Shown here piece by piece: positions 40,181-49,548 of a stretch of DNA of 64,000 nucleotides. The number at the start of each line of letters is the position of its first letter. The first letter of the stretch is position 1. The position numbers were made by a program, and so were the translations under genes. This stretch comes from Gammaproteobacteria bacterium (GTDB taxonomy: Bacteria; Pseudomonadota; Gammaproteobacteria; Steroidobacterales; JABDKV01), in the NCBI GenBank assembly GCA_029862165.1, contig JAOTXU010000001.1, positions 248,001 to 312,000 on the forward strand. Direction: 5' to 3'. Below the pieces are notes generated by a model. The model saw only the letters and a list, made by a program, of their open reading frames with translations, was not told where the DNA came from and made no database searches.

Positions 40181-41139
40181 TGTATTTACTGATTAGCCAG
40201 GTTTGTCTGTTGAGCATCATGGCCGCGAGCGGACCGGGTGCGGCAGACGTGGATGCCCGCGTTTGGTTACAAAAGATGGGCATTGCGGTTGAGAACATTA
40301 ATTACGAAGGTACTTTCGTACACCTAATCAATGGTGAGACTGCCGAGACGCTGCGGATTATCCACAAAGTTTCAGACGGAAAGATTGCTGAACGTCTGAT
40401 TTCGCTGGATGGCAGCGGCCGGGAGATCATCCGCAATGACGATGAAGTACGCTGCATACTGCAGGACCACAAGTCTGTAGTGGTCGAAAAACGCGCATCA
40501 AGCCCGCTGTTGTCTTCGTTGCCGGAGTATCAGAACGAGTTGGATGATCTTTATCGTTTCAAGGTCGTCGGGCGTGATCGTGTCGCGAGGCGCGACACAC
40601 GCGTCATCGAAGTTCGTCCGCGGGATGAATATCGTTATGGCCACAGGCTGTGGCTGGACACAGAGACCGCGATGCCCTTGCGTTCGGCGCTGATCAATAA
40701 CAGCGGTGCCGTCGTCGAACAGGTCCTGTTTACGTCTATTCGTATCGGTGAGGAAATATCGGATGATGCCCTGCAGCCCCGACTGTCTGCTGAAGGCTAT
40801 AGTTGGACTACTGTAGAGGATCAGGGCAGTGACACGGAAAATGTTGAATCGAATTGGCAGGCCGAAGAACTGCCGCGTGGATTCAAGTTAACGGTGGCGC
40901 GGACGCATGGCGGCACCGAGAAAAAGCCTGATCAGTATGTCTATACGGACGGGCTAGCATCGGTATCGGTCTTTGTGGAACAACCTCAGGCGGATGCCAA
41001 ACCGATGAGCGGCCTATCCACCATTGGATCGGCGAATGCCTACGCCACGATGATTGGTGGTTATCAGGTCACTGCCGTCGGCGAAGTTCCGCCATCGACG
41101 GTGGAGATGATCGGCGCGTCGCTCAAACGTAAAAAATAA
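40180..41139 (+). CDS. rseB: Sigma-E regulator RseB (MucB)
   Basis: Periplasmic protein that binds RseA and protects it from DegS; it senses mislocalised LPS and lipoproteins. The 319 residues have a short signal peptide (about 1-22, ending GAAD), a LolA-like N-terminal domain (WLQKMGIAVENINYEGTFVHL) and a smaller C-terminal domain. The ATG shares its A with the rseA TAA. Confidence 0.94.
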   Translation: MYLLISQVCLLSIMAASGPGAADVDARVWLQKMGIAVENINYEGTFVHLINGETAETLRIIHKVSDGKIAERLISLDGSGREIIRNDDEVRCILQDHKSVVVEKRASSPLLSSLPEYQNELDDLYRFKVVGRDRVARRDTRVIEVRPRDEYRYGHRLWLDTETAMPLRSALINNSGAVVEQVLFTSIRIGEEISDDALQPRLSAEGYSWTTVEDQGSDTENVESNWQAEELPRGFKLTVARTHGGTEKKPDQYVYTDGLASVSVFVEQPQADAKPMSGLSTIGSANAYATMIGGYQVTAVGEVPPSTVEMIGASLKRKK

Positions 41140-41154
41140 GACTCGCAACTAACC

Positions 41155-41571
41155 TTGATTCATGAAACCGGTCAAATCGTCACCGTATCTGACGGAGACG
41201 TTTGGGTGGAATGTGCAAGCCGCAGCAGTTGCCAGCGGTGCGCGGAAGGTCGCGGCTGTGGTGGAGCGATTATGGCTAGGGTCCTCGGTGAACGCCGACA
41301 CCGCCTGAGGGTCGTTTGTGATGGTGAAGTGCACGTAGGCGACCGAGTGAAGATTTCACTTGATGAGTCCGTTATTGTGCGTGGTGCTTTGCTGGCATAT
41401 CTGTTGCCGCTTGCGGGTTTGCTGTTAGGTGCGGTTGGTGGCCAGTTCGCGGGCGGCGAAGCCGGGGCTTTCGCGGGCGGCGCGGCCGGATTCATTTTGG
41501 CCTGGGCACTGGCACGACTATTGGCAAGCCACTACTTTGCCGATCTGCAACCGACCGCCCGGTTGCAATGA
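41155..41571 (+). CDS. rseC: RseC/MucC-family regulator
   Basis: Inner membrane protein of 138 residues with an N-terminal cysteine-rich segment (CASRSSCQRCAEGRGCG) and two membrane helices (about 80-125). The cysteine pattern is typical of RseC, which is linked to SoxR reduction as well as sigma-E. The start appears to be the TTG at 41155; the ATG at 41162 is out of frame. It overlaps the glutaredoxin-like gene by 4 bases. Confidence 0.9.
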   Translation: MIHETGQIVTVSDGDVWVECASRSSCQRCAEGRGCGGAIMARVLGERRHRLRVVCDGEVHVGDRVKISLDESVIVRGALLAYLLPLAGLLLGAVGGQFAGGEAGAFAGGAAGFILAWALARLLASHYFADLQPTARLQ

Positions 41572-41822
41572 GCACTGCCAGACGGCTCAGCATTTACCAT
41601 CGTCCCGGTTGTCATCTCTGTGATGAGATGCTCGAGGCGGTTGAGCGCTTGTGCCGCGGGCACGGTGTCATCGTCGATATGGTTGATGTCGACACCGATC
41701 CGGCGCTCAAGGCGCAATACGGTTACGATATCCCTGTTCTTGCTGCTGATGGCCTGGAAATCTGTCGTCATCGGCTCAACTCTGATCAGCTGCGCGAATG
41801 GCTATTGCGGGTTGAGAACTGA
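41568..41822 (+). CDS. Glutaredoxin-family protein (DUF836)
   Basis: An 84-residue thioredoxin-fold protein with the active-site motif CHLC near residues 15-18 (YHRPGCHLCDEMLEAV), and IPVLAADG supplying the cis-proline. It resembles the small glutaredoxin-like genes found between the algU-muc operon and lepA in pseudomonads. The substrate is unknown. Confidence 0.85.
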   Translation: MSTARRLSIYHRPGCHLCDEMLEAVERLCRGHGVIVDMVDVDTDPALKAQYGYDIPVLAADGLEICRHRLNSDQLREWLLRVEN

Positions 41823-41907
41823 TCGCGGTCCGCGTGCCGACTGACGCGTATATAATGAGCGGATTTTATGGTCGGCCGACGCTTTGTTCGGTGCCACACG
41901 GACCCTT

Positions 41908-43701
41908 ATGGAACACATTCGAAATTTTTCGATTATCGCGCATATAGACCATGGCAAGTCCACGCTGGCTGATCGTTTCATACAACTGTGTGGCGGTCTC
42001 AGCGAGCGCGAGATGGCAGAACAGGTACTCGATAGCATGGATCTGGAGCGCGAGCGTGGCATTACCATAAAGGCCCAAAGCGTGTCGCTGGACTATCAGG
42101 CCAGTGACGGCAAAAGCTATCAACTCAATTTTATCGACACGCCCGGGCATGTCGATTTTTCCTATGAAGTTTCCCGTTCACTGGCAGCTTGCGAGGGTGC
42201 GTTGTTATTGGTTGATGCCGCCCAGGGCGTCGAGGCGCAGACCGTCGCAAACTGCTACACAGCTATCGAGCAAGGCCTGGACGTGATGCCAGTGTTGAAC
42301 AAGATCGACCTGCCGTCAGCGGAACCCGAAAATGTCTGCAAGGAAATGGAGGAGATTATTGGCATCGACGCGACAGATGCACTTGCCGTCAGTGCAAAAA
42401 CCGGTGACGGTGTAGTTGAACTGTTGGATGCGATCACTCAAAAAATACCGCCACCCACAGGGGATTTGGATAAGGAACTGCAGGCGTTGATTATCGATTC
42501 ATGGTTCGATAACTACGTTGGCGTCGTAACACTGGTGCGGGTGATGAATGGAGTCCTGACGAAGGGTGACAAGGTTCTGGTAATGTCGACTGGCCGGTCG
42601 CACCTGGTCGACCGGGTTGGCATATTTGCACCCAAGATGGTCGACAAGCAGGCACTGAATGCCGGCGAGGTCGGCTTTGTCATTTCGACTATTAAGGAAA
42701 TCGACGGGGCACCCGTCGGCGATACGCTCACTCATGAGAAAAGACCCTGCGCCGAAGCATTGGCGGGTTTTCAACAGGCTCAGTCACGGGTATTTGCCGG
42801 TCTATATCCAGTCAACAGCGACGATTTCGAAGCCTTTCGCGAGGCGCTGCATAAATTGAGACTCAATGACGCTGCGCTACATTTCGAGCCCGAGTCATCG
42901 GCCGCATTGGGGCTGGGTTTCCGATGTGGCTTTCTGGGAATGTTACACATGGAAATTGTGCAAGAGCGATTGGAGCGCGAGTATTCAACAGAACTGATCA
43001 CGACGGCCCCCACGGTTGTGTATGAGGTATTGCTGGCCGATGGCAAGACCCTCCAAATCGATAATCCTTCTGAATTGCCGGTGGGCACAGAGATCACCGA
43101 AATGCGTGAACCTATCATTGCCGCACACATATTGGTGCCCCACGAGCATGTTGGTAGCGTTATTGGCCTGTGTGTGGAAAAACGCGGTATTCAAAAACGG
43201 ATGCAATACCTCGGTCACCAGGTATCCATAGAATATGAGCTGCCCATGGCCGAGGTGGTGCTGGATTTCTTTGATCGGTTAAAATCCGTAAGTCGTGGTT
43301 TCGCATCATTTGACTACCAATTTCTCCGGTTTGAACCGGCAGCTCTGGTTCGCCTGGACATACTGGTCAACCGCGAAAAGGTCGATGCATTGTCAGTGAT
43401 CGTGCATCGGGAGAATGCTCGTTTTCGGGGCCGGGAAGTCGTCGAACGGCTGCGCGAACTGATACCGCGGCAGATGTTTGATGTTGCCATACAGGCCGCG
43501 ATTGGATCACAGGTTATTTCCCGCAGCACGGTTAAAGCACTACGCAAGAATGTGACGGCAAAGTGCTATGGCGGTGATGTAAGCCGTAAGCGTAAACTGC
43601 TTGAAAAGCAAAAGGCCGGAAAACGCCGGATGAAGCAGGTGGGCTCGGTGGAGATTCCACAGGAGGCTTTTCTGGCGGTATTGCGGGCCGGAAAGAAATA
43701 G
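41908..43701 (+). CDS. lepA: Elongation factor 4 (LepA)
   Basis: Ribosome-bound GTPase linked to translation initiation and back-translocation. The ATG at 41908 gives [20 protein letters not shown], matching the known N-terminus; the earlier in-frame TTG at 41884 is rejected. The 597 residues include the G motifs [14 protein letters not shown] and NKID, and the LepA-specific C-terminal domain ending [20 protein letters not shown]. Confidence 0.97.
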   Translation: MEHIRNFSIIAHIDHGKSTLADRFIQLCGGLSEREMAEQVLDSMDLERERGITIKAQSVSLDYQASDGKSYQLNFIDTPGHVDFSYEVSRSLAACEGALLLVDAAQGVEAQTVANCYTAIEQGLDVMPVLNKIDLPSAEPENVCKEMEEIIGIDATDALAVSAKTGDGVVELLDAITQKIPPPTGDLDKELQALIIDSWFDNYVGVVTLVRVMNGVLTKGDKVLVMSTGRSHLVDRVGIFAPKMVDKQALNAGEVGFVISTIKEIDGAPVGDTLTHEKRPCAEALAGFQQAQSRVFAGLYPVNSDDFEAFREALHKLRLNDAALHFEPESSAALGLGFRCGFLGMLHMEIVQERLEREYSTELITTAPTVVYEVLLADGKTLQIDNPSELPVGTEITEMREPIIAAHILVPHEHVGSVIGLCVEKRGIQKRMQYLGHQVSIEYELPMAEVVLDFFDRLKSVSRGFASFDYQFLRFEPAALVRLDILVNREKVDALSVIVHRENARFRGREVVERLRELIPRQMFDVAIQAAIGSQVISRSTVKALRKNVTAKCYGGDVSRKRKLLEKQKAGKRRMKQVGSVEIPQEAFLAVLRAGKK

Positions 43702-43735
43702 CTAATACTCAATAAGTTACTGACGGTTTGTAAAC

Positions 43736-44527
43736 ATGCCCATAGATTTGATTCTGGTTAGTCTGTCAGCGCTTACAGGCGCCATTTGGGGAATGGATCG
43801 GTTGTTCCTGAGCCCCCGCCGGCCCGCAGCGGCCGATGGCGAGCCGGCGGATGAACCCGTCGTAGTCGAATACGCCAGGACTTTCTTCCCGATCGTCATC
43901 ATCGTGCTGATTATCAGGTCTTTTATGTTCGAACCTTTCAGAATTCCATCGGATTCGATGATGCCGACACTTCTAGACGGCGATTTCATTTTCGTGAACA
44001 AGTTCACATATGGTTTGAGGCTGCCGGTTATTAATACACGTGTATTGGAACTTGGTACGCCGGAGCGTGGTGACGTAGTGGTTTTTCGTCTGCCAGCCAA
44101 CCCGAACACCAATTTCATCAAGCGCGTCATAGGACTGCCGGGAGATCAGGTTGAATACCGTAAAAAGCAGCTTTACGTCAATGGCACTCTGATGGCGAAC
44201 GAAGTAAACGGTGCCTATGAAGGACCCGGTTGGAATATTCCGTCAGGCCGCAGCCGGCCACGCCTAGCCCGCGAGGAGCTGGGGAGCGTCAGTCATGATA
44301 TTTTGTTGTCACCCGTACGCAATGGGAAGGAAGGAGTCTTTATAGTTCCTGACGGCCACTATTTCATGATGGGTGATAATCGCGATAACAGTCATGACAG
44401 CCGGTACCCTGGTGTTGGCTTTGTACCGGAGAGCAATCTTGTGGGTAAGGCGGTCCGTATCTGGATGAACTGGAATCTACCCCACGCTACGCCGATCTGG
44501 AACCGGGTTGGCGATCAGATCACGTAA
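43736..44527 (+). CDS. lepB: Signal peptidase I
   Basis: Cleaves signal peptides on the periplasmic side of the inner membrane. The 263 residues have two N-terminal membrane helices (about 3-20 and 47-65), the catalytic serine S74 in IPSDSMMPTL, the catalytic lysine K129 in FIKRVIGLPGDQVEY, and MMGDNRDNSHDSRYPGVGFVP. The lepA-lepB-(DUF4845)-rnc-era order is conserved. Confidence 0.97.
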   Translation: MPIDLILVSLSALTGAIWGMDRLFLSPRRPAAADGEPADEPVVVEYARTFFPIVIIVLIIRSFMFEPFRIPSDSMMPTLLDGDFIFVNKFTYGLRLPVINTRVLELGTPERGDVVVFRLPANPNTNFIKRVIGLPGDQVEYRKKQLYVNGTLMANEVNGAYEGPGWNIPSGRSRPRLAREELGSVSHDILLSPVRNGKEGVFIVPDGHYFMMGDNRDNSHDSRYPGVGFVPESNLVGKAVRIWMNWNLPHATPIWNRVGDQIT

Positions 44528-44541
44528 ACGGGAGTCTGCAA

Positions 44542-44910
44542 ATGCGTAACAAACAACGTGGCGTGACATTGATTGGATGGTTGGTCATTCTTGCCATCAT
44601 CGGTGTTTTTGCGCTGGCAACAATGCGGCTGGTGCCGGTGTACCTGGAAAGTATGAAGGTGTCAGCAGTGATGCGCAGCACCAAGGCCGAGCACGACGGC
44701 AATCGGTCAACCGTGGCAAAAATCAGAAAATCCATTCAAACGCGTTTTAGCGTTGAAGGTATCAACATTATCAAGCACCGTGAGGTCAAAATAACACCGG
44801 CCGCAAACGGTGCTTACCTGATGCAGGCAACATACAAGCATGAGACGCCTTTTATCGGTAATCTGGGTTTGATCGTGTCGGTCGATCATAGGTTAGAGAT
44901 CGCTCGTTGA
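44542..44910 (+). CDS. DUF4845 membrane protein
   Basis: A 122-residue protein with one N-terminal membrane helix in a type IV pilin-like context (QRGVTLIGWLVILAIIGVFAL) and a periplasmic domain. Proteins of this family lie between lepB and rnc in many gammaproteobacteria; their function is unknown. The pilin-like look (G-V-T-L-I) does not prove processing by a prepilin peptidase. It overlaps the TTG of rnc. Confidence 0.88.
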   Translation: MRNKQRGVTLIGWLVILAIIGVFALATMRLVPVYLESMKVSAVMRSTKAEHDGNRSTVAKIRKSIQTRFSVEGINIIKHREVKITPAANGAYLMQATYKHETPFIGNLGLIVSVDHRLEIAR

Positions 44911-45593
44911 AGCCGCTGACGCAGCTTTTTATGCGTCTGGGCTACGAATTTTCAGATTCCGAACTCGCCCGTGTCGCGCTGACACATCGTAGCGCGGGCG
45001 GATTCAACAACGAAAGGTTGGAATTCCTCGGCGACGCCATGCTCGATTTGGTTATCGCCGAATACCTGTTTCAATTCAGACCCCAAGCCAGCGAAGGCGA
45101 CCTGAGCCGGCTTCGCGCAAGCCTGGTAAAACGCGAGACTCTGGCCAGTATCGCGGCTGAACTGGAGCTGGGAGACTATCTCAAGCTCGGCAGCGGCGAA
45201 TTGCGGACCGGTGGCTTTAATCGCAGCTCTATACTTGCTGATGCACTGGAGGCTCTGCTGGCTGCAATCTATCTTGAGGGCGGATACCAAGCTGCGCGCG
45301 ATGTCGTATTGGCGTTGTATGCAGACAGATTAGAAAATCTTCCAGAATCGGCTGCACTCCGCGATCCTAAGACGCAATTGCAGGAATGGTTACAGGCTCG
45401 CGGTATTGATCGGCCAGCGTACAGCGTTGAGTCGGTCTCTGGATTAGCGCATGAACAGCAGTTTAAGGTTATATGCACTGTCGCTACGTTGGAAATCAGC
45501 TGCGAAGGTCACGGCACGAGTCGTCGCCGGGCCGAGCAAGATGCAGCAGAGGCGGCACTGAGCCGCATCGGTAATGAGCAACCCCAAGTCTGA
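44907..45593 (+). CDS. rnc: Ribonuclease III
   Basis: Cuts double-stranded RNA in rRNA and mRNA processing. The 228 residues contain the catalytic signature NERLEFLGDAMLDL and the DALEALLAAIYLEGG segment, then a double-stranded RNA-binding domain (about 152-222, DPKTQLQEWLQARG and RRRAEQDAAEAAL). The start is a TTG in a TTGA overlap with the previous stop. It overlaps era by 20 bases. Confidence 0.96.
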   Translation: MKPLTQLFMRLGYEFSDSELARVALTHRSAGGFNNERLEFLGDAMLDLVIAEYLFQFRPQASEGDLSRLRASLVKRETLASIAAELELGDYLKLGSGELRTGGFNRSSILADALEALLAAIYLEGGYQAARDVVLALYADRLENLPESAALRDPKTQLQEWLQARGIDRPAYSVESVSGLAHEQQFKVICTVATLEISCEGHGTSRRRAEQDAAEAALSRIGNEQPQV

Positions 45594-46476
45594 CTATCGA
45601 TGTGGGTTCGTAAGCCTTGCCGGGCGCAGCAATGTTGGCAAGTCGACACTGCTCAACGCCATGGTTGGCGAAAAGCTCAGCATAGTCACGCACAAGACCC
45701 AGACCACGAGATTTCGACAAACCGGCATCAAGACAAGTGATACGGCACAAATCATTTTTATTGACACCCCAGGTTTGCACCGCGCAGGTGGTCGCGGGCT
45801 GAATCGCGCCATGAATCGCACAGCGTTACGCACGCTGAGTGAGGGCGATCTGGTGTTGTTTGTGGTCGAGTCTTTTCGCTGGACGGCCGAAGACGAAGAT
45901 TTATTGGCCCATTTGCGAGAGTCGGACGTACCCGTCATCGTAGCCGCTAACAAGATTGACCTGGTGAAGCCCAGAGAAGAGCTACTCCCGCAAATCAAAG
46001 CTCTGGCGGCGAGGATGGATTTCCGCGAAATTGTCCCGGTGTCAGCAACTCGCCAGACCAACCTCCCTGAGCTCGAAAAAGTATTGATCAAGTGGTTGCC
46101 CAAGAGTCCACCGATGTATCCGGAGGACCAGCGCACGGATCGCGATGCACAGTTCCTGGCATCTGAATTCATCCGGGAACAGATGCTGTTGCGGCTTCAA
46201 CAGGAGCTACCCTATGGTTTGCAAGTGGGTATCGAGCGTTTTGACGACGAGGCAAAGATCCTGCACATAGGCGCAGTGCTCTGGGTGGACCGCGCGGCGC
46301 ACAAGTCCATCGTGATCGGCCGCGGCGGCAGCATGCTCAAAGGGATTGGCAGCGCCGCTCGTGCCGTCCTGGAAGAGCACTTTGGCAAGCAGGTGAATCT
46401 AAAGTTGTGGGTTAAAGTTCGCCCGAGTTGGTCGGATAATTCGGCAGACCTACAGCGTTTTGGTTACGATAGCTGA
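45574..46476 (+). CDS. era: GTPase Era
   Basis: Essential GTPase that binds the 3' end of 16S rRNA during small-subunit assembly. The 300 residues have the P-loop GRSNVGKSTLL (proline of the usual GRPNVGKST replaced by serine), DTPGLH, NKID and the C-terminal KH domain with IVIGRGGSMLKGIGSAARA. The ATG lies within the end of rnc. Confidence 0.96.
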   Translation: MSNPKSDYRCGFVSLAGRSNVGKSTLLNAMVGEKLSIVTHKTQTTRFRQTGIKTSDTAQIIFIDTPGLHRAGGRGLNRAMNRTALRTLSEGDLVLFVVESFRWTAEDEDLLAHLRESDVPVIVAANKIDLVKPREELLPQIKALAARMDFREIVPVSATRQTNLPELEKVLIKWLPKSPPMYPEDQRTDRDAQFLASEFIREQMLLRLQQELPYGLQVGIERFDDEAKILHIGAVLWVDRAAHKSIVIGRGGSMLKGIGSAARAVLEEHFGKQVNLKLWVKVRPSWSDNSADLQRFGYDS

Positions 46477-46478
46477 CC

Positions 46479-47204
46479 ATGCAACGTCAGCGCATCGTTT
46501 TGCAACCAGCATTTCTTCTGCATCAGTCGCCTTATCGCGACACCAGCAGCTTGTTGGAACTCATTTCCCGCGATCACGGTCGCGTGGGGTTAATCGCACG
46601 TGGTGCCCGACGCCCCAAGGCCAGCCTGCGGGCAGTACTTCAACCCTTTCAACCACTGCTCGTTTCCTGGATATCGCGGGGCGACCTGGGCACATTGACG
46701 GGTGCCGAGATCGTACCTTCCGCAATAACGCTGCCGCCACCCAGTGTCTACAGTGGTTATTACATGAACGAACTGCTCGTCCGTCTCACGCGGCGACATG
46801 ACGCCCATCCGCGCTTATTTACCCAGTACGCGGATGCACTTGAGGGTCTGGGCGACGAACATAGTGATACTCGAGTGCTGCGGTTGTTTGAAAAAAACCT
46901 GCTCGAGGAGCTGGGTTATGGATTGGACCTGACCCAAACAGTGACTGGCACGGCAGTTAGCGAAGACGACACGTTGTATGAATACAAGCTGGAACATGGC
47001 GTAATCCATGCCGAATCGGGTTGTTCGGAAGCGATGGTGTTTAGCGGGCGCTCATTATTGTCGCTGGCTGATGAACGTCTGGATGACGAGACAGCGATAC
47101 AGGACGCCAGACGACTGCTGCGTGCGGTGCTTGAGCTCTATCTGGGTTCGCGCCCGCTGGAAGTGCGCCGTGTTGCGCGTGCGATGCGACGGGCCTTGCG
47201 TTGA
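46479..47204 (+). CDS. recO: DNA repair protein RecO
   Basis: Loads RecA at gaps with RecF and RecR. The 241 residues start with an OB fold (PAFLLHQSPYRDTSSLLELISRDHGRVGLIARGARR) and continue with a helical domain containing NLLEELGYGLDL. No zinc-finger cysteines are apparent, as in the E. coli protein. In most relatives pdxJ follows; here the recO stop overlaps the TTG of acpS. Confidence 0.93.
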   Translation: MQRQRIVLQPAFLLHQSPYRDTSSLLELISRDHGRVGLIARGARRPKASLRAVLQPFQPLLVSWISRGDLGTLTGAEIVPSAITLPPPSVYSGYYMNELLVRLTRRHDAHPRLFTQYADALEGLGDEHSDTRVLRLFEKNLLEELGYGLDLTQTVTGTAVSEDDTLYEYKLEHGVIHAESGCSEAMVFSGRSLLSLADERLDDETAIQDARRLLRAVLELYLGSRPLEVRRVARAMRRALR

Positions 47205-47581
47205 TCTACGGCGTTGGAACAGACGTAGTGCGTATTGATCGAGTGCAATCGGTGTACGACCGATTTGGTGATCGCTTTGTGACTCGGCTGTTGCTAGCGG
47301 AAGAAAAATTCGAATTCGATGCCACGCAGCGCCAGATTCGGTTTCTGGCTATGCGTTTTGCTGCCAAGGAGGCGATCGTAAAAGCGCTGGGAACCGGTTT
47401 TAGTCATGGCATGTGGATACGGGATATCGGTGTCAAACACAATGACTGGGGCCGGCCGGAAATAATTTACTCGCACCGAGGTCTGGTTACGTGTAAAAAA
47501 CTCGGTGCCGGTAGGGGCCATGTCTCGCTGACCGATGAAGCCGGGCTGGCAGTCGCTTTTGCAGTTGTTGAATGTGCCTGA
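47201..47581 (+). CDS. acpS: Holo-[acyl-carrier-protein] synthase
   Basis: Transfers phosphopantetheine from CoA to ACP. The 126 residues begin IYGVGTDVVRIDRVQ, which holds the metal-binding aspartate, and contain FLAMRFAAKEAIVKALGTG, the family signature with the catalytic glutamate and lysine. The TTG start is part of a TTGA overlap with recO. It converges on the histidine kinase gene with one base between them. Confidence 0.95.
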   Translation: MIYGVGTDVVRIDRVQSVYDRFGDRFVTRLLLAEEKFEFDATQRQIRFLAMRFAAKEAIVKALGTGFSHGMWIRDIGVKHNDWGRPEIIYSHRGLVTCKKLGAGRGHVSLTDEAGLAVAFAVVECA

Positions 47582-47582
47582 G

Positions 47583-49481
47583 TCAGTTTGCGGCAAGTGA
47601 CGCGAGCGCCTGGTCTATTTGTCGCCGCAGATCTCGTGTCAGTCGATCAATTCCATCCAGTTGATGTTGTCTTATCAGTCCCTCGATCGAGGCCGCTGTG
47701 GCACGCAGCTGTTCGAATCCGCACAAAGCGGCGGCACCATTAATCTTATGCGCCGCGTCCAGTGCAACGTTCATGTCGCCGCGGCCAATTGCTGCCAATA
47801 ACTCGTTCGCGCGTTGCGGAAGTTCAGCGTTAAGCTCCATGCGCATTTCGCCATCGATGAACGACAGCGCTTTGGATGTTTCCGGCTCCGTTTGGCCCTG
47901 ATAAGTTGTAATGTATTGCAACAGGACGGTCGGTCGAATGGGTTTCAGCAGACAATCTGTCATCCCTGAGTTGAGCGCACGACAGCACTCCTCTGGCGCC
48001 GCTGTTAATCCGATGATTGGTGGCAGTTGATTGCCGGAATCTGTCAGCGATTGCATCGCTTCGATACCGTCACAATGCGGCATCCTCACATCCATCAGCA
48101 CCAGGTCATAGTGTTGATCTGCGATCATTTGGCAGGCAATCCGACCATCGCCGCACACATCCACCGTGGCGCCATGCCTGCTCAGGAGCATTTGCAGGTA
48201 ATCACGACCGAATTGATTGTCATCGGCGACCAGCAAATGCAAACCTGCCAGTGCTTGGGGTATAGCGGACACCGGCTCACGATTACCTCCGTTGACGACG
48301 CTGTGCCGTTGCACGAGCATGGCGATTTTGCGGCTAACTGACTCAGCCGCGCTGTGTGCCGGGATGGCGTCGCCACCCACCGCATCGGCCACCTGCCGCA
48401 GTACATCGCCCGAGCCGCTGCTGGCCAGGCACAGTACCGGCAGCGCACCGCGCGCTGGTTGCCAGTCCTGTGCAAGTTGCTGCAGGTCGTTCAGGTCTTG
48501 AGTACCGACAACACATATCGCGATGTCATCCCGACATTTATTCATGCTGATTGCGTGCGCCAGTTGTCTGATGTTGGGCACTATTCTGGTTATCGCGCCG
48601 TCCTGGCGTAAGGCTGCGGAGAGCCAGCTCGCCTGTTCTGCGTCAGCGCAGGCAATTACGATGTTACGTTGGGCAAGGAGATTGGCGCTGTCATCAGTCT
48701 GGAACGATTCCCCCATCATTTCCAGCGGAATCCGCACACAGAATGTGCTACCCACTCCCGGCGTGCTATGCACTGCAATGCTACCGCCCATCGTTTCACT
48801 CAGCGATCGTGAAATTACCAGACCGAGTCCAGTGCCACTAATGTCGCCTTGCGGTGCTGCGGGCCGTGAGAATGGTTCAAACAACCGATCAAGATCACCG
48901 TCGGCGATGCCTATACCCGTATCGCTGATACGCAGCACCAGTTCATAGCGCCGGTCATCGAATGGGTGTGCGGTAACGCGTAGTCGTACGTGACCGGTTT
49001 TCGTGAATTTGATGGCGTTGCCGAGCAGGTTCACGAGAATTTGTCGAATTCGTAACGGGTCGCCGAGAAAATTGACCGGCACGTCATGATCGATAATCCG
49101 AATAAAGTCCAGACCTCTGCTGTAGGCAGACGGTGCCAGCATCTGGCTTACGCTATCCACACAGTCATGGATAGAAAAAGGCTGATTGTTAATTTCGAGT
49201 TTGCCGGCCTCCATACGCGACAAATTGAGTATGTCGTCCATGATGTCGAGCAAGCCCTGGGCGGCCCGCTCGATCTGCATAAGGAAGGTCTGTTGGGTGT
49301 CGTTTAGGGATGTTTCACGCAGCAAATCTACGTAGCCGAGAACTGCATGCATCGGTGTGCGCAATTCGTGCGAAATATTCGCAAGTAAGCCCGACCGAGC
49401 CGGATCTGCGTCTGGGTCGATCCTGGGAGGCTTCGCCCTGTGTGCCGCTTCCTGGCCTGATTTTGCAGTCTTGCCGCTCAT
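47583..49481 (-). CDS. Hybrid sensor histidine kinase of the GacS/BarA type lacking its membrane sensor
   Basis: The 632 residues contain in order: HisKA with NISHELRTP (H38), an ATPase domain (LLGNAIKFT, DTGIGI, GTGLGLVIS), a degenerate receiver-like region (about 273-400, without the phospho-acceptor aspartate), a receiver domain with D464 in LMDVRMP, and a C-terminal HPt with H578 in AHKINGAAA. This is the GacS/BarA phosphorelay order, and its position beside rlmD is that of gacS in pseudomonads. The usual N-terminal membrane helices, periplasmic loop and HAMP domain are missing; only 37 residues precede the phosphorylated histidine. It is probably soluble. Its response regulator (GacA/UvrY-like) is not in the window. 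Confidence 0.9.
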   Translation of the reverse strand: MSGKTAKSGQEAAHRAKPPRIDPDADPARSGLLANISHELRTPMHAVLGYVDLLRETSLNDTQQTFLMQIERAAQGLLDIMDDILNLSRMEAGKLEINNQPFSIHDCVDSVSQMLAPSAYSRGLDFIRIIDHDVPVNFLGDPLRIRQILVNLLGNAIKFTKTGHVRLRVTAHPFDDRRYELVLRISDTGIGIADGDLDRLFEPFSRPAAPQGDISGTGLGLVISRSLSETMGGSIAVHSTPGVGSTFCVRIPLEMMGESFQTDDSANLLAQRNIVIACADAEQASWLSAALRQDGAITRIVPNIRQLAHAISMNKCRDDIAICVVGTQDLNDLQQLAQDWQPARGALPVLCLASSGSGDVLRQVADAVGGDAIPAHSAAESVSRKIAMLVQRHSVVNGGNREPVSAIPQALAGLHLLVADDNQFGRDYLQMLLSRHGATVDVCGDGRIACQMIADQHYDLVLMDVRMPHCDGIEAMQSLTDSGNQLPPIIGLTAAPEECCRALNSGMTDCLLKPIRPTVLLQYITTYQGQTEPETSKALSFIDGEMRMELNAELPQRANELLAAIGRGDMNVALDAAHKINGAAALCGFEQLRATAASIEGLIRQHQLDGIDRLTRDLRRQIDQALASLAAN

Positions 49482-49548
49482 AATGAACCTATGTTGCGCT
49501 TATGCTGCCGCGGGCGTCAAAGGTATTGGCCCCTGTAGAATGCCAGTC

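Noticed and set aside
44542-44910. DUF4845 gene as a type IV pilin
   Set aside because: The N-terminus looks pilin-like, but there is no glutamate at position 5 of a mature pilin and the gene sits in the lepB-rnc context of DUF4845 proteins.
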